64,000 bases of DNA, taken from positions 6,960,001 to 7,024,000 of the forward strand of contig CM073590.1 of the NCBI GenBank assembly GCA_037074705.1, written 5' to 3'. Below the pieces are notes generated by a model. It did no database searches. It was not told the origin of the DNA and worked only from the letters and a program-made list of their open reading frames with translations. Shown here piece by piece: positions 11,240 through 23,877 of this stretch (position 1 is the first letter of the stretch; every line of letters begins with the position of its first letter). Origin of the DNA: Zhengitettix transpicula (lineage: Eukaryota; Arthropoda; Insecta; Orthoptera; Tetrigidae). The translations under genes were made by a program, and so were the position numbers.

Positions 11240-11863
11240 AGTTTGTTATTAAATATATATGTGTTAAATAAAACATACTAAGACTAATTAACGGAATTCT
11301 AAGGACACATCGGTGAAACCTTAGTTTGAAACTCCATTTTAGTATTTTAAGTAATAAAAAAACTACTCATTGGCGCATAAAGATCAGATTGTAGAACAAT
11401 AAATGTCCATGGACACTTTAAGAGCAAATATAGGCTAAATCTTATAGCAGTATAAAAACGTGAAATATACCTACATCACGTAAATGAAATTTCAAAACCT
11501 TTCCAAATCTTTATTTTTATTTCCACGTGTGACACGTGAGGCTAGCTCCTGGGCTCAATAACATGTCTTACGTTGTCCAATAATCTGTACCTCGCCGCTG
11601 TACTTTTTTGGGATTTTAGTGGAATCCTATAAATGTTAAGAGAAATATTACAGCTTATTACAAGTCAAGAGCCCTTCACTCGCGACTGAAACACTTGAAT
11701 GCTCAATTCGTTTATAATGCAAACATGTTTCTTGTAGTTTCCCTTTCTTCGTATTGCAGCTTCAAATAAATTCTTATATTTTCTTACGTTTTCTTTCTTC
11801 TTATTTTAATTCCCCCAGTAAAACCCAAATTTCGTATTATTCTTTATTAGCATCGCCACTTTC
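11240..11863. other. no gene seen
   Basis: AT-rich spacer with no domain, RNA gene or repeat that I recognise. Confidence 0.35.
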
Positions 11864-12326
11864 AGGCGAAGTCAATGAGATGCCTTCTCTCTGGTTTTTT
11901 TTTATCTGAGGTTCCCTCTAGCCGAGGCACCTGGATGAGATTTAGACGGTACCAGTTGTCTGTTATTCCTATTGGAATAGTCGGCCAGCTGCCTCATAAA
12001 CTGCTTAAGGCATAGAGAAGGGAATCCTGAGTCTCCACAAGAAACCACTCTCCCGCCATCGGAAGAGCGTGGGACAAGTTCTAAATGGCAGACCTACCTC
12101 AGGCAGGATTTTCACTTTTAGGCGATTGCCGGTTAGAATCCTGTTGCCCAGGGTTTTCTCTACCCTTCCGCATCACCATTTTCAAATCCCTTCCTATGCT
12201 ATTAAAGGGGATTTTCCACCACAAATATTTCCCTCGTGTAGCCTGTCACTCTTAAAAAAGGCAAATTGCCCTTTCCTGAAGAGGCCACCACGGGGATTAC
12301 CCTCATGTAGTCTATCAATAAAAAAA
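11864..12326 (+). mobile_element. family-A retroposon copy A4, diverged
   Basis: Matches the family-A body with several deletions: the GAGAGGTGTATG...GGGCATACGG block is mostly gone. The stretch from TGTTATTCCTATTGGAATAGTCGGCCAGCTGCC through CCTATGCTATTAAAGGGG is well kept. The 3' end is partly duplicated: CCACCACnnnnATTnCCCTCnTGTAG occurs near 12220 and again near 12288, each followed by an A-rich run. No target duplication is evident, consistent with an older copy. Confidence 0.75.
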
Positions 12327-12599
12327 CGTTATGGTGTTCTGTACAGTCACTTATCTACTAATTCCTGAGCACTATTTATTTATCTCTTAGCAAATAAGCC
12401 TTTTCTTTATGTGAATAGAGGTGTGTTTTCTCGGTTGGTATTTAGTGTATAGCACACCTTAGAGATGTAGGACAACGAAGCTTTTTATGGCATACGATCT
12501 TCACCCAGACTGGGAAAGTTGCTAAAAAGGGAAAAAACTAGGAATCCATCGATAAGTTCTGGTTATTAGAGACCCAGAACATGAATCATTTTTGCTATT

Positions 12600-12722
12600 C
12601 GGTTGAATGTTTTGCCGAGAGTTTCTCTCACGCACACAAACATCCATGCCCTCGCCGGGATTCAAACCCGGGACCTCTGTGATTCGAGACAGTCACGCTG
12701 ACCCCTACACCACAGGATGTCG
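12600..12722 (-). mobile_element. tRNA-derived SINE fragment (SINE-1, copy 1)
   Basis: On the minus strand the head reads TGTGGTGTAGGGGTCAGCGTGAC, an A-box-like tRNA start, followed about 30 nt later by GGGTTTGAATCCCGG, a good polymerase III B box. The following CATGGATGTTTGTG is shared with the copy at 50.95 kb. Intact B box, no 3' end recognised. It is not a functional tRNA gene because the acceptor stem does not close. Confidence 0.8.
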
Positions 12723-15700
12723 GATAAGTTCAATAGTGTCTGAACGTCAATCCGTCATTTACCTCGAAAGGATCAAAGAAAATCCTGGAAAATTTCCGTC
12801 TCATACAGAAGTTATAGGGATCAGATTCACATCGTGCTATTTTATGTATACGTAATATGGTTAATTGTAAATGTCTCCATTAGCAGATAATGGAGCAGTC
12901 ATAAAATCGTCTCCCACCGATATTTAGAACTCTGGTCACAGTCTTCGTTTACGGTTAGCAATCAATACTTTTTCTGAAGCCAAAGGTCTTCGCTCCGGAA
13001 CACTTACTCTAAAAGTAGAACGAGGTACGTCGTAACCTAATAATAAATTGCGTCTACTTTAAGGTCCGTCTGCAATCGAACAGAAGTGCGATTTTTTTAG
13101 GAAGTTAACTCCTTAACCATTTTGTGAATGAACCACTTCGTTCGTCGTAAATTACCTTATATACATAGTTGAAATTTTCTGGCTTATTTTCCCGAGTGAA
13201 TTTCCCTACTATAAGTTTAAATAATGCACCCATATTTCTCGGTCCAACGTTCAATTACTATTTACAGATAAGTATCACTCTCGTTTTCCTTCCCTAACGT
13301 CTTTCGGTGCAGTTTAGTTTCAGAAAATAAATAGTTGCAGCGTTTCACTTATGTAAATTAAATATCCGTGCTTCATTCATTACATGAAGTATTATTAGCT
13401 CGCTAGACTTCAGACTATCAACTTTTAATTAACATTACCGGTTCAATGTATCCTTCGACCATTTATTGGAATATGAGAATGAAGACCCCCAACCCTTAAA
13501 TTAGAACTTTACCCCTAGCATTTTCCTGGATTCTTTGTGGCAACCAGGGAAAATCCAAATCGAGGAAGTGTGGTGGTATTGTTATAAGTGAGTGTTATAT
13601 TATCGTAAAAAATAATTCACGTTTTTGCAAATTATTTTAATTACAATTAAAATTAAATTAGCATATAAATTAATGTTTTCTTTATTCATGGAAAGTGCGA
13701 GTCATCGTTTTTAAGTGAAAAATATTAACTATATCTCAGGACTTAAAACTTTCGGTTTTAGAATAACTTAAAAAGAAGCCAGTTGAATTCCTTTTTATTA
13801 AAAATCAAATGAAGGAAGAAATTGGGGGTTGTGATACCTTTGAAATTCTTAAGAAATATTTTCCTTCGGAAAAATAGTTAGCGTCTTTGTCTGTTTCCCT
13901 GTTCTTCCAGTCTTTTAGGCCGCTTTGCTTGTCGCTGCTTCCCTTTCTCCGAGAGAGCTACGGGACCTAAATTTTGTCCCTGTTTCTCTACGACGTGTTA
14001 CTATACGTGTCAGAAAAACAAAGCTAACATTTCAACGTGTCCGAGAAGAAGCCTCTGATTCTTTTTCTCTCGCTTTTTATACACGTTTTGCCACCTGGAG
14101 AAACGCCATCCATTTCTCCATGTGTTTTAGACGGTAAAGTTCTTTTTGATTACCGGAAACTAGGCACTTCTTTTAATTATTGAAGGAAACGATTATTTTG
14201 AAATGTCTGGAGGATTTGTGGATATGTTTTACGGCTCTTTACGTTGTGTAAACAATTGAAAACATTATAAAGTTTATGACAGTTTATTTTCCCCCTCTTA
14301 AAGAAATGACTATCTCAGGTTGGCCAACGATGGAAATCCTTCACATATTGATGATATAAATATAGAATTATTTAATTGTGAATGAGTATTCGCATTTAAT
14401 AACTAAATAAGCAACACAGCCAAAAAGTCATTAAAACATTGGCTGATTTGTTAATTTATTTATTAAACTATAATTGTCACATTATTTTGAATATTAAATT
14501 TCTGAGTATTTTCATTATTAGTATTATTTGCATTTCAGGTTTTTGTGTCCCAATATATGGTTTATGACCAAAGTTACACATAGAATTAAACAATTAAATA
14601 TTTGCACCGACATATTAGCTAGTTAAAGAGGAAATATTGACAGAATATACACAGCTTCATGAAATCCGAGAGTTCATTACAGTTTACTCCAACAGAATAT
14701 TAAAACTTAATGCTTTGAATCTTGCCTTTTAATGCTTTTAATTCACATTCTAGACGGAAATAGTTCTCTGAACTGCCCCCGCCCCTTCATACTATCACTA
14801 GTTATGACACATAACCTCTAATTAATATACAGATTTCCAAATTTCATGAGCAATTTATTTACTTCTAATTATTATTCAGTTGTATTTGATAACTTCAAAG
14901 TATTTTTATTTCTGTATGGAAAATTCAGAGTTGATAATTTTCTGTCTACTGCACTCTTCTCCTTTCACGATTAGAAACCCCATTATATGTGTACTTCGCT
15001 AATGTCGCACAGTAAAAAAAATTCTTTTTAATGTGTGTCCTATCCGTTTTAGATTTCTTTTAAATAGTGTAGTCAAGGTGTTTTTTCTTAAATACTTTTC
15101 GTTTTTTACTAATTCACTAACTTTATTTTTTCAATTCTTCTTCACCTTAAAAACTTTTCTTTTTCTCTGTCAGTTGTCCTTACAGTTACTTGTTCAGCCC
15201 CCTCTACCTTACTACATTGGAGTTTTTGTATTTCCTTCATATTTTCTAGCACCTCTTGTATAATCAAAGATTTAGTAAATTCTCCATAAATTTACCTGCA
15301 TTTTTTCTAGACGTAAATGTATACATAAATTTAAAATAAATCGTTTGATCAATATATAATCCTTTACAAATTTCCGATTTTGTAGTTGTGTTTCAAACAC
15401 CTGCTGTTAATAATTTTAATGTATGTTTTGCTGTAGAGCACATTTTCTGTTTTCAAATTCTATTGTAATTCTAGATCTGATAGCGTCAAAAAATCTGGTA
15501 CCTAAAGTAAGAAATATTTTAATGGTAATGTATATGAGAGATTTGGACAACGTAAGTTTAAAATTTTGATGTAAGGGGTAGGGAAAACACGTATATATTT
15601 TAAATTACATATTTAATCTTTAATTACATGCTTTCACACTCATTAAGCTAGAAATTTGAAACTCTGAAATTTTGTGATCTTATTAGTAATAAAATCTGTG

Positions 15701-16344
15701 CTTTTAGAAAGTCATATTGATAAATAAATTAAAACGATAAATTTTGGTGTATAAAATTGAAAGTACTTAGTCTTTGTTTTTTTTGCTCACAAACAATTAT
15801 AATTCATAAAACAGGAAGCGCACTCCTTTGTTAATAATGTACAGTAAAATTAAATCGGTGGGAGTTTCGACTGCACATAGAGAATATTATTATTGGCCCT
15901 CTGATAATTCCGGAAAGCATAAAAGCCAAACTTGAATCTATTCAAACCTTTTCATGTTTTGTTCTTATACTTTCCAGAAGTATTCGATCTTCTCCGGATT
16001 TAATTATTTATTGGATCCTTGAAATAAAAATGAATATAGATAATTTTTATATTAGGAGAAAAATTCCATGCATAATTTGAAATTCACGTAATATACCATG
16101 ATTTGAATTATGTGTTTGATTCGTAGTTCTCTTTAACTTGTATTATCAATCTGGAGGAACCAATTATATGGAAATAAATTAGAATAAATATGAAGTGAAC
16201 GAGATTTATAACTAACTAACTTAAGTAAAATTTAATGTTCGATGCTGTACGGGGGTGAATTGAATGAAAACATTATATATGTTTTTTAATTTTTTAATGT
16301 GCACACATACAAAAAGCCTGTATCATTTTTCGACCAAGCGTCCT
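12723..16344. other. long AT-rich stretch, no gene seen
   Basis: No recognisable coding domain. A pyrimidine-rich, slightly GC-richer patch at 13870-14140 (70-codon frame at 13925-14137) has no family match. The rest is A/T-rich. Confidence 0.35.
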
Positions 16345-16810
16345 CCACGCTCATGACATGTTTACCAACGATCCGAAGTATCTGAATTCTTGTAGAACAC
16401 AATTATTTTGGGAGACGGTGTAAACACTCGTGCATCGCCTGCGCACCTCGATCTCGGTTATAAATTTCGTCCCAAAAAGTGCTTCTTTTAGTGAAGCAAA
16501 CATATGCAATTCACTTGGATCAACGTCGAGCGAGTATGCTGGAGGAGGCAGACATTCAAACCGCATGTCTGCGAATTTCGCAACCGTTGCACGAGCCTTA
16601 TGTAGACGCGCATTCTCATGTTGCAGAAAAACACTTGTTGATAGAAATCCACGTTATTTTGTTCTAATGGCAGGCCGACGACGGTTTTTGAGGAGATCTG
16701 GGTATGTGTTACGAGTAACAGTGGTCCCTCGCGGAAGTAAGTGCTCCAAGAGGACGCCTTTTTCGTACCTGGCCCGGGCATGGAGCATCGGCTGCAGACG
16801 TCACACAACT
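16345..16810 (-). pseudogene. mariner-like transposase relic (DD34D family)
   Basis: Reading the minus strand from about 16795 leftward gives GVLLEHLLPRGTTVT.NTY, then a stop, then VFLQHENARLHKARATVAKFADM, then RFECLPPPAYSLDVDPSELHMFASLKEALFG. These correspond to mariner transposase blocks 'G.LL..F.PRGTT.NA..Y', 'HDNARPH.A' and 'HPPYSPDLAPSD.HLF.SLKE.L.G'. In the catalytic triad, the second aspartate is E (HEN for HDN) and the third is also E (DPSE for APSD). The first D block (FWD) is not recognisable. With at least one in-frame stop and truncation on both sides, the enzyme is inactive. No terminal inverted repeats were identified with confidence. Confidence 0.85.
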
Positions 16811-18487
16811 TACAAACTTATTACACCATTAATTACACTTGCCGCTGTTACAAACAGACCTCTCCATACACTTTTCAAAAATCTAATAACCAAAAACTGT
16901 TTCTTCTTGTCTGGTGCTAGTGGGACAGCAATTTTTATACTTTCCCTGAGCCGTTGTTTACGCATCTGCATGTTACTTACAGTACACTGGCGCACACAAT
17001 TTTGATTTTAGATGAAACTTTTAAGGTATTAACTCTGCCACGTATTTTTCCAATGAAACTATTAGTTTCCTAAAAGTCTGCCAGACTTACTACTTGATCA
17101 ATAGGAACACGTAACTTGTGCCGATTTTTCTTAGACTCACTCTAGATTTAATTCGCCTTTTAATGTGAATGGGGAAGGAAACTACCCTTGTGTACCGGGA
17201 CTTAACTTCATCCCATAATTTTCCATACTGTAAGTAAAAAAATAGACAAATCGCAATTCAAAATAATAATTCTTGTAAATTACCACTGCACCACACCGTT
17301 TTGTTATGTTGAAATTGATAAGAATTACAGTACGTAGTCACAATCTGCTAATTCCAGAGACACAAATATAAAAAGGAACACAAATTTATGTGTGTGATAT
17401 TATAATGAATAGAGCATGAAAACATCACGATATACGGAAACATCATGGAGATCTGACATCTATAAAAATTGTTATAAATGTATTTAATTACAAAACTCTC
17501 ATCACTAAAATTACCTTTTAAATAAGCTTTTTCTTTTATTAACAGTGAAGTTAAAGAGAAGACATGCCGCTTGTTCATTTAAATGATATCAGGCGTCACT
17601 TGTAGTTATGACTGAACTTTCTACACGTTGTTCGCCACTGGGAACAAAACCATTTCAGCAGATTATATTGCAGCCCACGAGCGGGGTACTATACATTGCG
17701 CATTATGCGTGTAGCACCATTTTGCATTTTTATGTGCCCCTGCTGAGGTTATGATCAAATCGTTTTCCATATGCAAGTTCTCTCCCCCTTTTTTATCAAG
17801 AGGAGACGCAGGTGAAATCCCGATAGGGCAGTAATTTAGATGTCCCATGTGATAATCGATGCTATCACATATTTGAGAACATTTTCTAGCTGCAAGATCT
17901 TAATCGAGTTTATTTTTGATTTAAATATTTTAATAACACTATGCTATAATAAGTATTGTTTTTTAATAAGGAGATTTGTGTTTGTACTTACATAATTTAA
18001 AAAATGCCATTTCATGTAGCAGGATTATTTGTGATGAAATTATAAATATTTGACACTACATAGGCAGGAAACAATTACTGTACTAATTTATCCAGTAAAT
18101 AAGGGATTTTATGTATAAAAAATATTTTACATTTGTGTAATTGATAACAGATTTTTTAAATAAATTTTAAATTAAACATATTCTTCATTAATTACTAGCT
18201 TTCAGAGTTAACGTATTTAATTTTCCAGGTAAATAACATTATTTTTTATTTCTATAAAAACCGCACTCAGCTGAAAATTGTAAAATAGTCTCAATTTAAG
18301 GTCCATACCGATGGATAAAATAATTTTACAACAACAGACGTTATTTGAGGAACGTAAGACTCATAACAGCATTTGTTTGCTTGTTGCAGCAACACACTGT
18401 CATCGAGAAAGAGAGATGCTATGCAGAGTCCTTTTGTTTTAAACGATAGAAGGTACAATATTACCCCGTTTGACATAAAATTTTAAT
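16811..18487. other. no gene seen
   Basis: AT-rich; the 17600-17880 patch is GC-richer but unrecognised. The 61-codon frame at 16810-16995 may be flanking DNA rather than transposase. Confidence 0.35.
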
Positions 18488-18712
18488 AATGAATAAGAAA
18501 GATAGCCAAATCAGACAAAAAGTGATAATATAAATACCACACAAAATTTCTGGGATCCTTGTGCCTTTCGTCAGGCTCTTAAGTTTTGTCAAATGCAGGT
18601 GTGACGCTCTAGGCTCTTCTTCGCACCTGACGAAAGGGACACGGATCCCAGAAACGTTGTGTGGGATTTATATTATCACTTTTTTGTCTGAATCTTTCTT
18701 ATACATTATTTT
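18488..18712 (+). mobile_element. fold-back Penelope-derived mini-element with two ribozyme-like arms
   Basis: Two arms in inverted orientation with almost nothing between them. The left arm (18490-18575) is the complement of the right arm (18620-18710). Each carries the same terminal sequence (TTTGTCTGA.T and GATAATATAAAT) and the GGATCC region seen at the 3' end of the Penelope element at 61 kb. The centre (18576-18620) retains CTCTAGGCTCTT from the same 3' region. No coding sequence remains. The transcript of either strand would fold into a long hairpin. Confidence 0.8.
18620..18670 (+). ncRNA. hammerhead-ribozyme-like motif in Penelope arm
   Basis: The order is CTGACGA (18627-18633), a stem GGGA/TCCC (18636-18639 with 18646-18649), then GAAAC (18651-18655). 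This is the box order of a type I hammerhead core (CUGANGA, stem II, GAAA). Hammerheads are established in Penelope-like element terminal repeats. Deviations: two unpaired A between the first box and the stem, and one A before GAAAC. The expected cleavage triplet downstream is damaged here (GTG-GGA instead of GGTA in sister copies). Activity is unproven and probably lost in this copy. Confidence 0.5.
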
Positions 18713-20559
18713 TAATCAGATGTAATTCTTTTATTTTCTTTCTTTATATAAAATTTTAATAGGTGTTTTTGATATTTTACAATACCCAAAAACCTAACCC
18801 ATATAAGTGCTACTTTTTTATTATTTAAAGCTTTGAAAAATCTTACGTTTAACGTTTAAAAATAAGCAGAAAAGTATACATTTCCATCCATCAAGAATCG
18901 TCGATTGACAAGTTTCTATTTATCTTATCTACTCATGAATTTCAGATGAAAACTTCATTCTGAATAATCTGTTATAAATATTTAATTACGTATAAATTTC
19001 CCTTAAAGATGATTTTGAAAGAATTTAGACAATAATTTTTCTAAGCCTGAGCGGAGGCCAGTTACTGTTAGATTCAGATTAAGTTAAATCAATATTCCCC
19101 TGCACAAAACTTTTATCCAGCAACACATTACCAAACTAGTCATCTATTCAAGGTTCATTTTCATATATTACTCGAGTAATTATTGCAGTTAGCAGAGTGC
19201 AATTGGAACAGAATATTTAGCAGCAATTTTGCTGCTACGTGGATGGTTTTGTAAATTTGTGAGTGAGATAAACTGATATGTTTCTTCCATTATTTGTAAA
19301 AATCATAAATAACTTAAAAGGATCATCTGTAATGATTTCCAAATATTTATGAGATATCTTGTTCAATTATGGAAGTATTAAAATCTTAATTAAAAGAACG
19401 GTAAGTAGATTTCTGTATTCTGATTACCAGAAATAATATTTTATATTTATATAATAGCATCCATTTATCTGTAATTAAAACAAGTCTTCAAAGACTTATA
19501 ATAATTTTCTTCTTAAAATCTTGAACTTTTTGACTAGAATCTATTCAATTTGTCTTCCAGATTTTTCTGGTCTGGCTATAAAGGAATTACGCTCTAAATA
19601 TGTTAGAGAAGAAAAGAAAAGGCTGATATTTTTTATTCCATTAAATTAATATCTTTTGAACATAAGTTATTCACTAACGTCGGGATCAGTTAAATGAACT
19701 TATTGTTACGACATCCGATGAGATGTGAAGTAATATTAACTCTAATATACGAGTATGTATCTCTTTAATACCAATTGCGTCATTAAAAAATTCTCATTTA
19801 AAAGTATATAACCCAATTTACAGGAATAAATGTATACTTGAGCAAATTAATGTCAATACCTAAAGAGTATCAATTTAAGAGTGGCTGTGAATCAAATTCA
19901 ACGTATGACCTTCATTTGTTTTGCTTCGTCCATGGAATCCAACCAGATGAGTCCGGGAGTTGGCTCCGTTGCGGTTAGTCCAGGCCACAGGGTATGTTTT
20001 ATGTAGGTGTTGCACCACTCCGCAGGTGGAATACCAAGGATGCGTCGCGCTGGACTTGCCAGACTCAGGTTGGGCTTACAACTTTTGAAGAACAACTTTG
20101 AGCTCAAGCATATTAATTACGTAACACTAAGATGCATATGCACATTAACTTGGGACTCTATTCCAGATTCAGGTTTAATATCTCCTGGAATTCGTTCTTG
20201 CCCCGCTGAAATCTTCAGGTTCACATGACAAAACATGTAATATTCCCTTAATGATTTAATTTTTCTTGCAAGCCTTCCGTGTTAATTTATCAAAATTTTT
20301 GTCTTTGACCAGTTTATACCAGTAAAGTTTAATGTTATATTCTGCTTAATAATGTTATGAATTATTCAGCAATCATTCAATGTGTACCTTTCTAAACACA
20401 TTAAACCTGTGAATAAGAAATACAGAGCGACCATACCGTATTCTTTATCTTTATTTTCTGTAAAATCTAAATATTCGTATTTAAATTTATTGTTAATAAA
20501 TTCAGACAAATAAAACAATTTATGACCTCATAAAGACACTTTTTATTTTTTATTTATAT
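18713..20559. other. no gene seen
   Basis: AT-rich with a GC-richer patch at 19900-20230, open in both orientations for about 70 codons, without family resemblance. Confidence 0.35.
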
Positions 20560-20612
20560 TGTAATGACGTTTCGATACATTTTTGTATCTTCTTCACGTA
20601 TTTTCCTACAGA
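20558..20612 (-). ncRNA. second Penelope-type ribozyme-like motif (different family)
   Basis: On the minus strand: TGAAGA, one unpaired A, stem GATAC/GTATC with loop AAAAAT (complement of 20574-20589), then GAAACGTC (GAAAC = complement of 20569-20573). The first base of the CTGANGA box is G rather than C. The CGAAACGTC context recurs with the motif at 38.72 kb and is typical of animal Penelope terminal repeats. No reverse transcriptase remains nearby. Confidence 0.45.
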
Positions 20613-23179
20613 GGAAAAAACAAATGATTATATTTATATTATAATTGTACAAAGTAAACAGAGGCAACGTAAACTACAAAAAGAAAAGAAACAACTTACT
20701 AAATTAATATAGAACTAGCACAACAGAACGATTAACAAGTTATTAAATTCACAATTTGGAAAGAGTGTCCGAGGCACAAAATTCACTTAACTCTAACGAG
20801 ATTGTAGAAAAACTATTTAAGGTCATCAATTGTTCCATTAATTCAAAAACGACGTTATATTAAAACTTTTAATTTCTGAAAAATTTAATTCATAGTCACC
20901 CTTTGCTTTCAAACCAAAGTGACCAGGATGACGCTGTTAGACGTATTTGAAATGCAGCACGAATCAGTGAAATGACGTTTTAGTGAAATTTTATTAGTAA
21001 TCCGTTTTTTTAGCTATTAATAACTTGAAACTTACATAAAATATCTTCATTATTCGAAATACAAACTATTCTTTCTAGGTGACATGATCTTTGAAATATT
21101 ATTTCTTGTACGAGCTGTACTTCCTCACCAAAACCTAGATGCGTTCCAAGAAATTACTCCACGCCAACTGATGTTGAGGATCGGACTTAATTTTGTCTGT
21201 ATTTGTCCACTATCTAATTATTAAACTTGATACATATTTACATTTCAAGTAACAAACTGTTTATTATGTTAATTAAATGTCGGGTCTATTTATATTTTGT
21301 TTTTAAAAAGAATATTGGCCTTATTCGTTTGATGATAGAAAGTCGCTGATTGTTTAGTGTGAGGAGTGATCTTTGTCTTGTATTTTTCTCGAAAGCAGCT
21401 GGACATTTGAGGGAAAATAAATTAATACAACACGAATAGTTTAGTAGCACCAGTGACGTCGTATTGCTCCAAGACAATGAAGGGATGTATTCAATATTGA
21501 ATGAAATGTCTATTACTTCATTTTTATTGGCTTTTAAATGTGTGGGTGAAATTAAGGAAAATCCTAAAATGCTAAATTACGTATATAAAAATTAATAAAA
21601 ACGTAAAATGAAGGGATATTTTAATCTTAATAACTACATCGTTAAACAATTAATTATAGATCAATTTCAGGTGTTGCAAGCTCTCAGCTGCATCTCGCTC
21701 TAACTGCTAATTTAAAATTTTTCATGAACATGAACGAAAAAATAGTTTAAGTTTCAGGGATTGAAACATCATTTATAATAAATTTATTCAACCTGAGCAC
21801 AAACGAAGTTAATTCAAAGCAAATATTTTGGATGCCAGTCGATCTTGTCTAATGCTACAATTCAATTAATCTGTATCAGCACTTATTTAACACCATTTAA
21901 ATTTATGAGAATTTCTCACTTTTATTGTCGGTAAGTCCTCGACACTGCCTCCGTACGATCTAAACACAAGTGATGAGATAACCTGGACTCCACTGAACTC
22001 CAGGCGGCCAAACAGAAATCGTCTTCGTACAGACAAATCAGGATTTTTCGCACCAAAACCGCGTAAAATCACTTTAGCCCTTGCACTCAAGAAATTAGTA
22101 AAACAATTTAAGAATTTTTTCACTGCGTCTGACTATTCCCTCTCACCACAAAGCCAGAGAATCTAATAACTCCGCGAGGTGCTTCACTCTAAAACGCTCA
22201 AAGATTATATTATTTTCACCAAATCATATTAATTCTTTCTACCGGGGAATAAAATATATCTCGAAATCAAAACGTCCGTCTCGTTCGACGGGACCTAGAT
22301 TGTACCATTGCGTATGTCAGCAGTCACAAACTATTTTTTGTAACCGACGGCTAACGATAATTGGTTACTTAATCTTACAATTTAGTTGAATTTTTTACAA
22401 TAAAAGTACAATTAAATCTGCAATTAATTCACTGAATAATTATTTTTATTGTTCATTACAATATAATTTTATGCCAGTTTACAATTATGTCTTCGATCAA
22501 ATTAAGTAAAATATTGAGTGGAATTATTGCTGTTTTCTTCTTCAAAACTATATGAAAACATAACTAAAGCTATGTTTAAGTATCATATTCTTACATCTAG
22601 GTAAATTATGACACATATTATTACAACCACTACTAGAAAATGATAAAACAAGAATACTGAAAAGAAAATGGCCAGCACATCTCTAGACAAGATTTAGAAG
22701 TTCTTTTCGCTGGAGGGGATCTCATCCTGCCATAATGTATGATATGTAAATAACATGTCAAAGCTACCACATTAGCTTATAGATTAAAATTATCTGATTG
22801 CTGATAAATATAATATTAAAAAAAAATAAGTGGACTTAAAGGCCAGCACTAACCAACAATAACAATACTGCGAAGTAAGATTGAGGTCAGTGGAATCTTC
22901 CAGATGATTGCCCACCAAGAAAGACCCTGCGGAGTGACAATAATTCAAAAGGTGAGTATTTCATATATTGGTGCCTAAAAGAATATATAAAATCTGATAT
23001 AAAAGAATAACTGAAGATTTCATTACAATTTAGACAGATCTTAAATATCATTACAAAACACTGAAATTCATTTACATATAGGAACGAGTAAGGAACCTGA
23101 AAGAAAAAGTGAACAATCACTAGTGTAACTTTCCCTGGGTCTCGAAAACAAGCCGATCGTTCAGGTTACAGGGGAGCAG
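20613..23179. other. no gene seen
   Basis: AT-rich. A GC-richer patch at 21900-22180 (78-codon minus frame) and the region around 22860-22930 show no recognisable domain. Confidence 0.35.
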
Positions 23180-23320
23180 ATACATTAGCTGGGGAACTTC
23201 AACTATCTGGGGGTAACCCTAGACTCAAGGCTAACGTGGGAACCCCCATAATGGGACATGAAAAACAAGGCCACGGAGAGATCGTTTTCAAATTAAAAAA
23301 AAAACTGGAAGCTATCCATA
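23180..23320 (+). pseudogene. LINE reverse transcriptase scrap (Jockey/R1-type)
   Basis: The frame reads FNYLGVTLDSRLTWEPP, stop, WDMKNKATERSFSN from about 23198 to 23292. It matches the block after the palm of Jockey-type reverse transcriptases ('.YLGV.LD..LTW..HI....KA'). It is a short, 5'- and 3'-truncated piece with one in-frame stop. Sequence to about 23470 may belong to it but cannot be aligned by eye. Confidence 0.7.
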
Positions 23321-23714
23321 AACGGTGAAAGTAAAATACGCAAAAGTCATTTTTGGTCTAGATTTACTCCGAGGCATTGATTAGGCTTAAAAAACGCAGT
23401 TTTTAATATACATACATTGGTGATTCCCCAGCTATGATGCATCGGATGTCAGGAGTAAAAATTTCAGTACAGCGAAATACCTGTATTAGAAAAAGGATTG
23501 CAGTATGCACTAATCTACATTTACTTCAAGGTATAAGGATCACTGTAGAATAAACATAAAAAACTATTGCCTGTATTCCTTTAAATTTACACAGCAGTCG
23601 AAGAGCTGTCATCAGTTTTCATCAGAGATTGACGGAAAATACAATAATATGAACCCATATATCATCTGGTCAACGAACCATATATGTATATTGTAATATT
23701 TACATAGTTTTAAA

Positions 23715-23877
23715 CAATTTAATATGAATCAGTGCCCCACGTTGGTGAAGCCAAAATGTAATATATAAGAATGAAATCAATTTAATATGATAGTTAAGCA
23801 CACGTTGGTAAAGTCGAAAATGTGGTATATAAAAATGAAATTACAATCAAATAAAACAGTTAGCCTGCGTTGAACGC
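23715..23877. repeat. degenerate 63-bp tandem repeat carrying a primer-binding-site-like sequence
   Basis: Units start at 23715 and 23778, with a decayed third near 23841. Each begins CAATTTAATATGA and contains a CACGTTGGT block followed by TATATAA.AATGAAAT. On the minus strand the block reads TGGC..CACCAACGTGGGGC. This resembles the TGG-starting tRNA primer-binding sites found next to LTRs, and the tandem duplication spans that junction. Confidence 0.6.

Noticed and set aside
16430..17005. 191-codon plus-strand frame
   Set aside because: Shadow of the mariner relic on the opposite strand.
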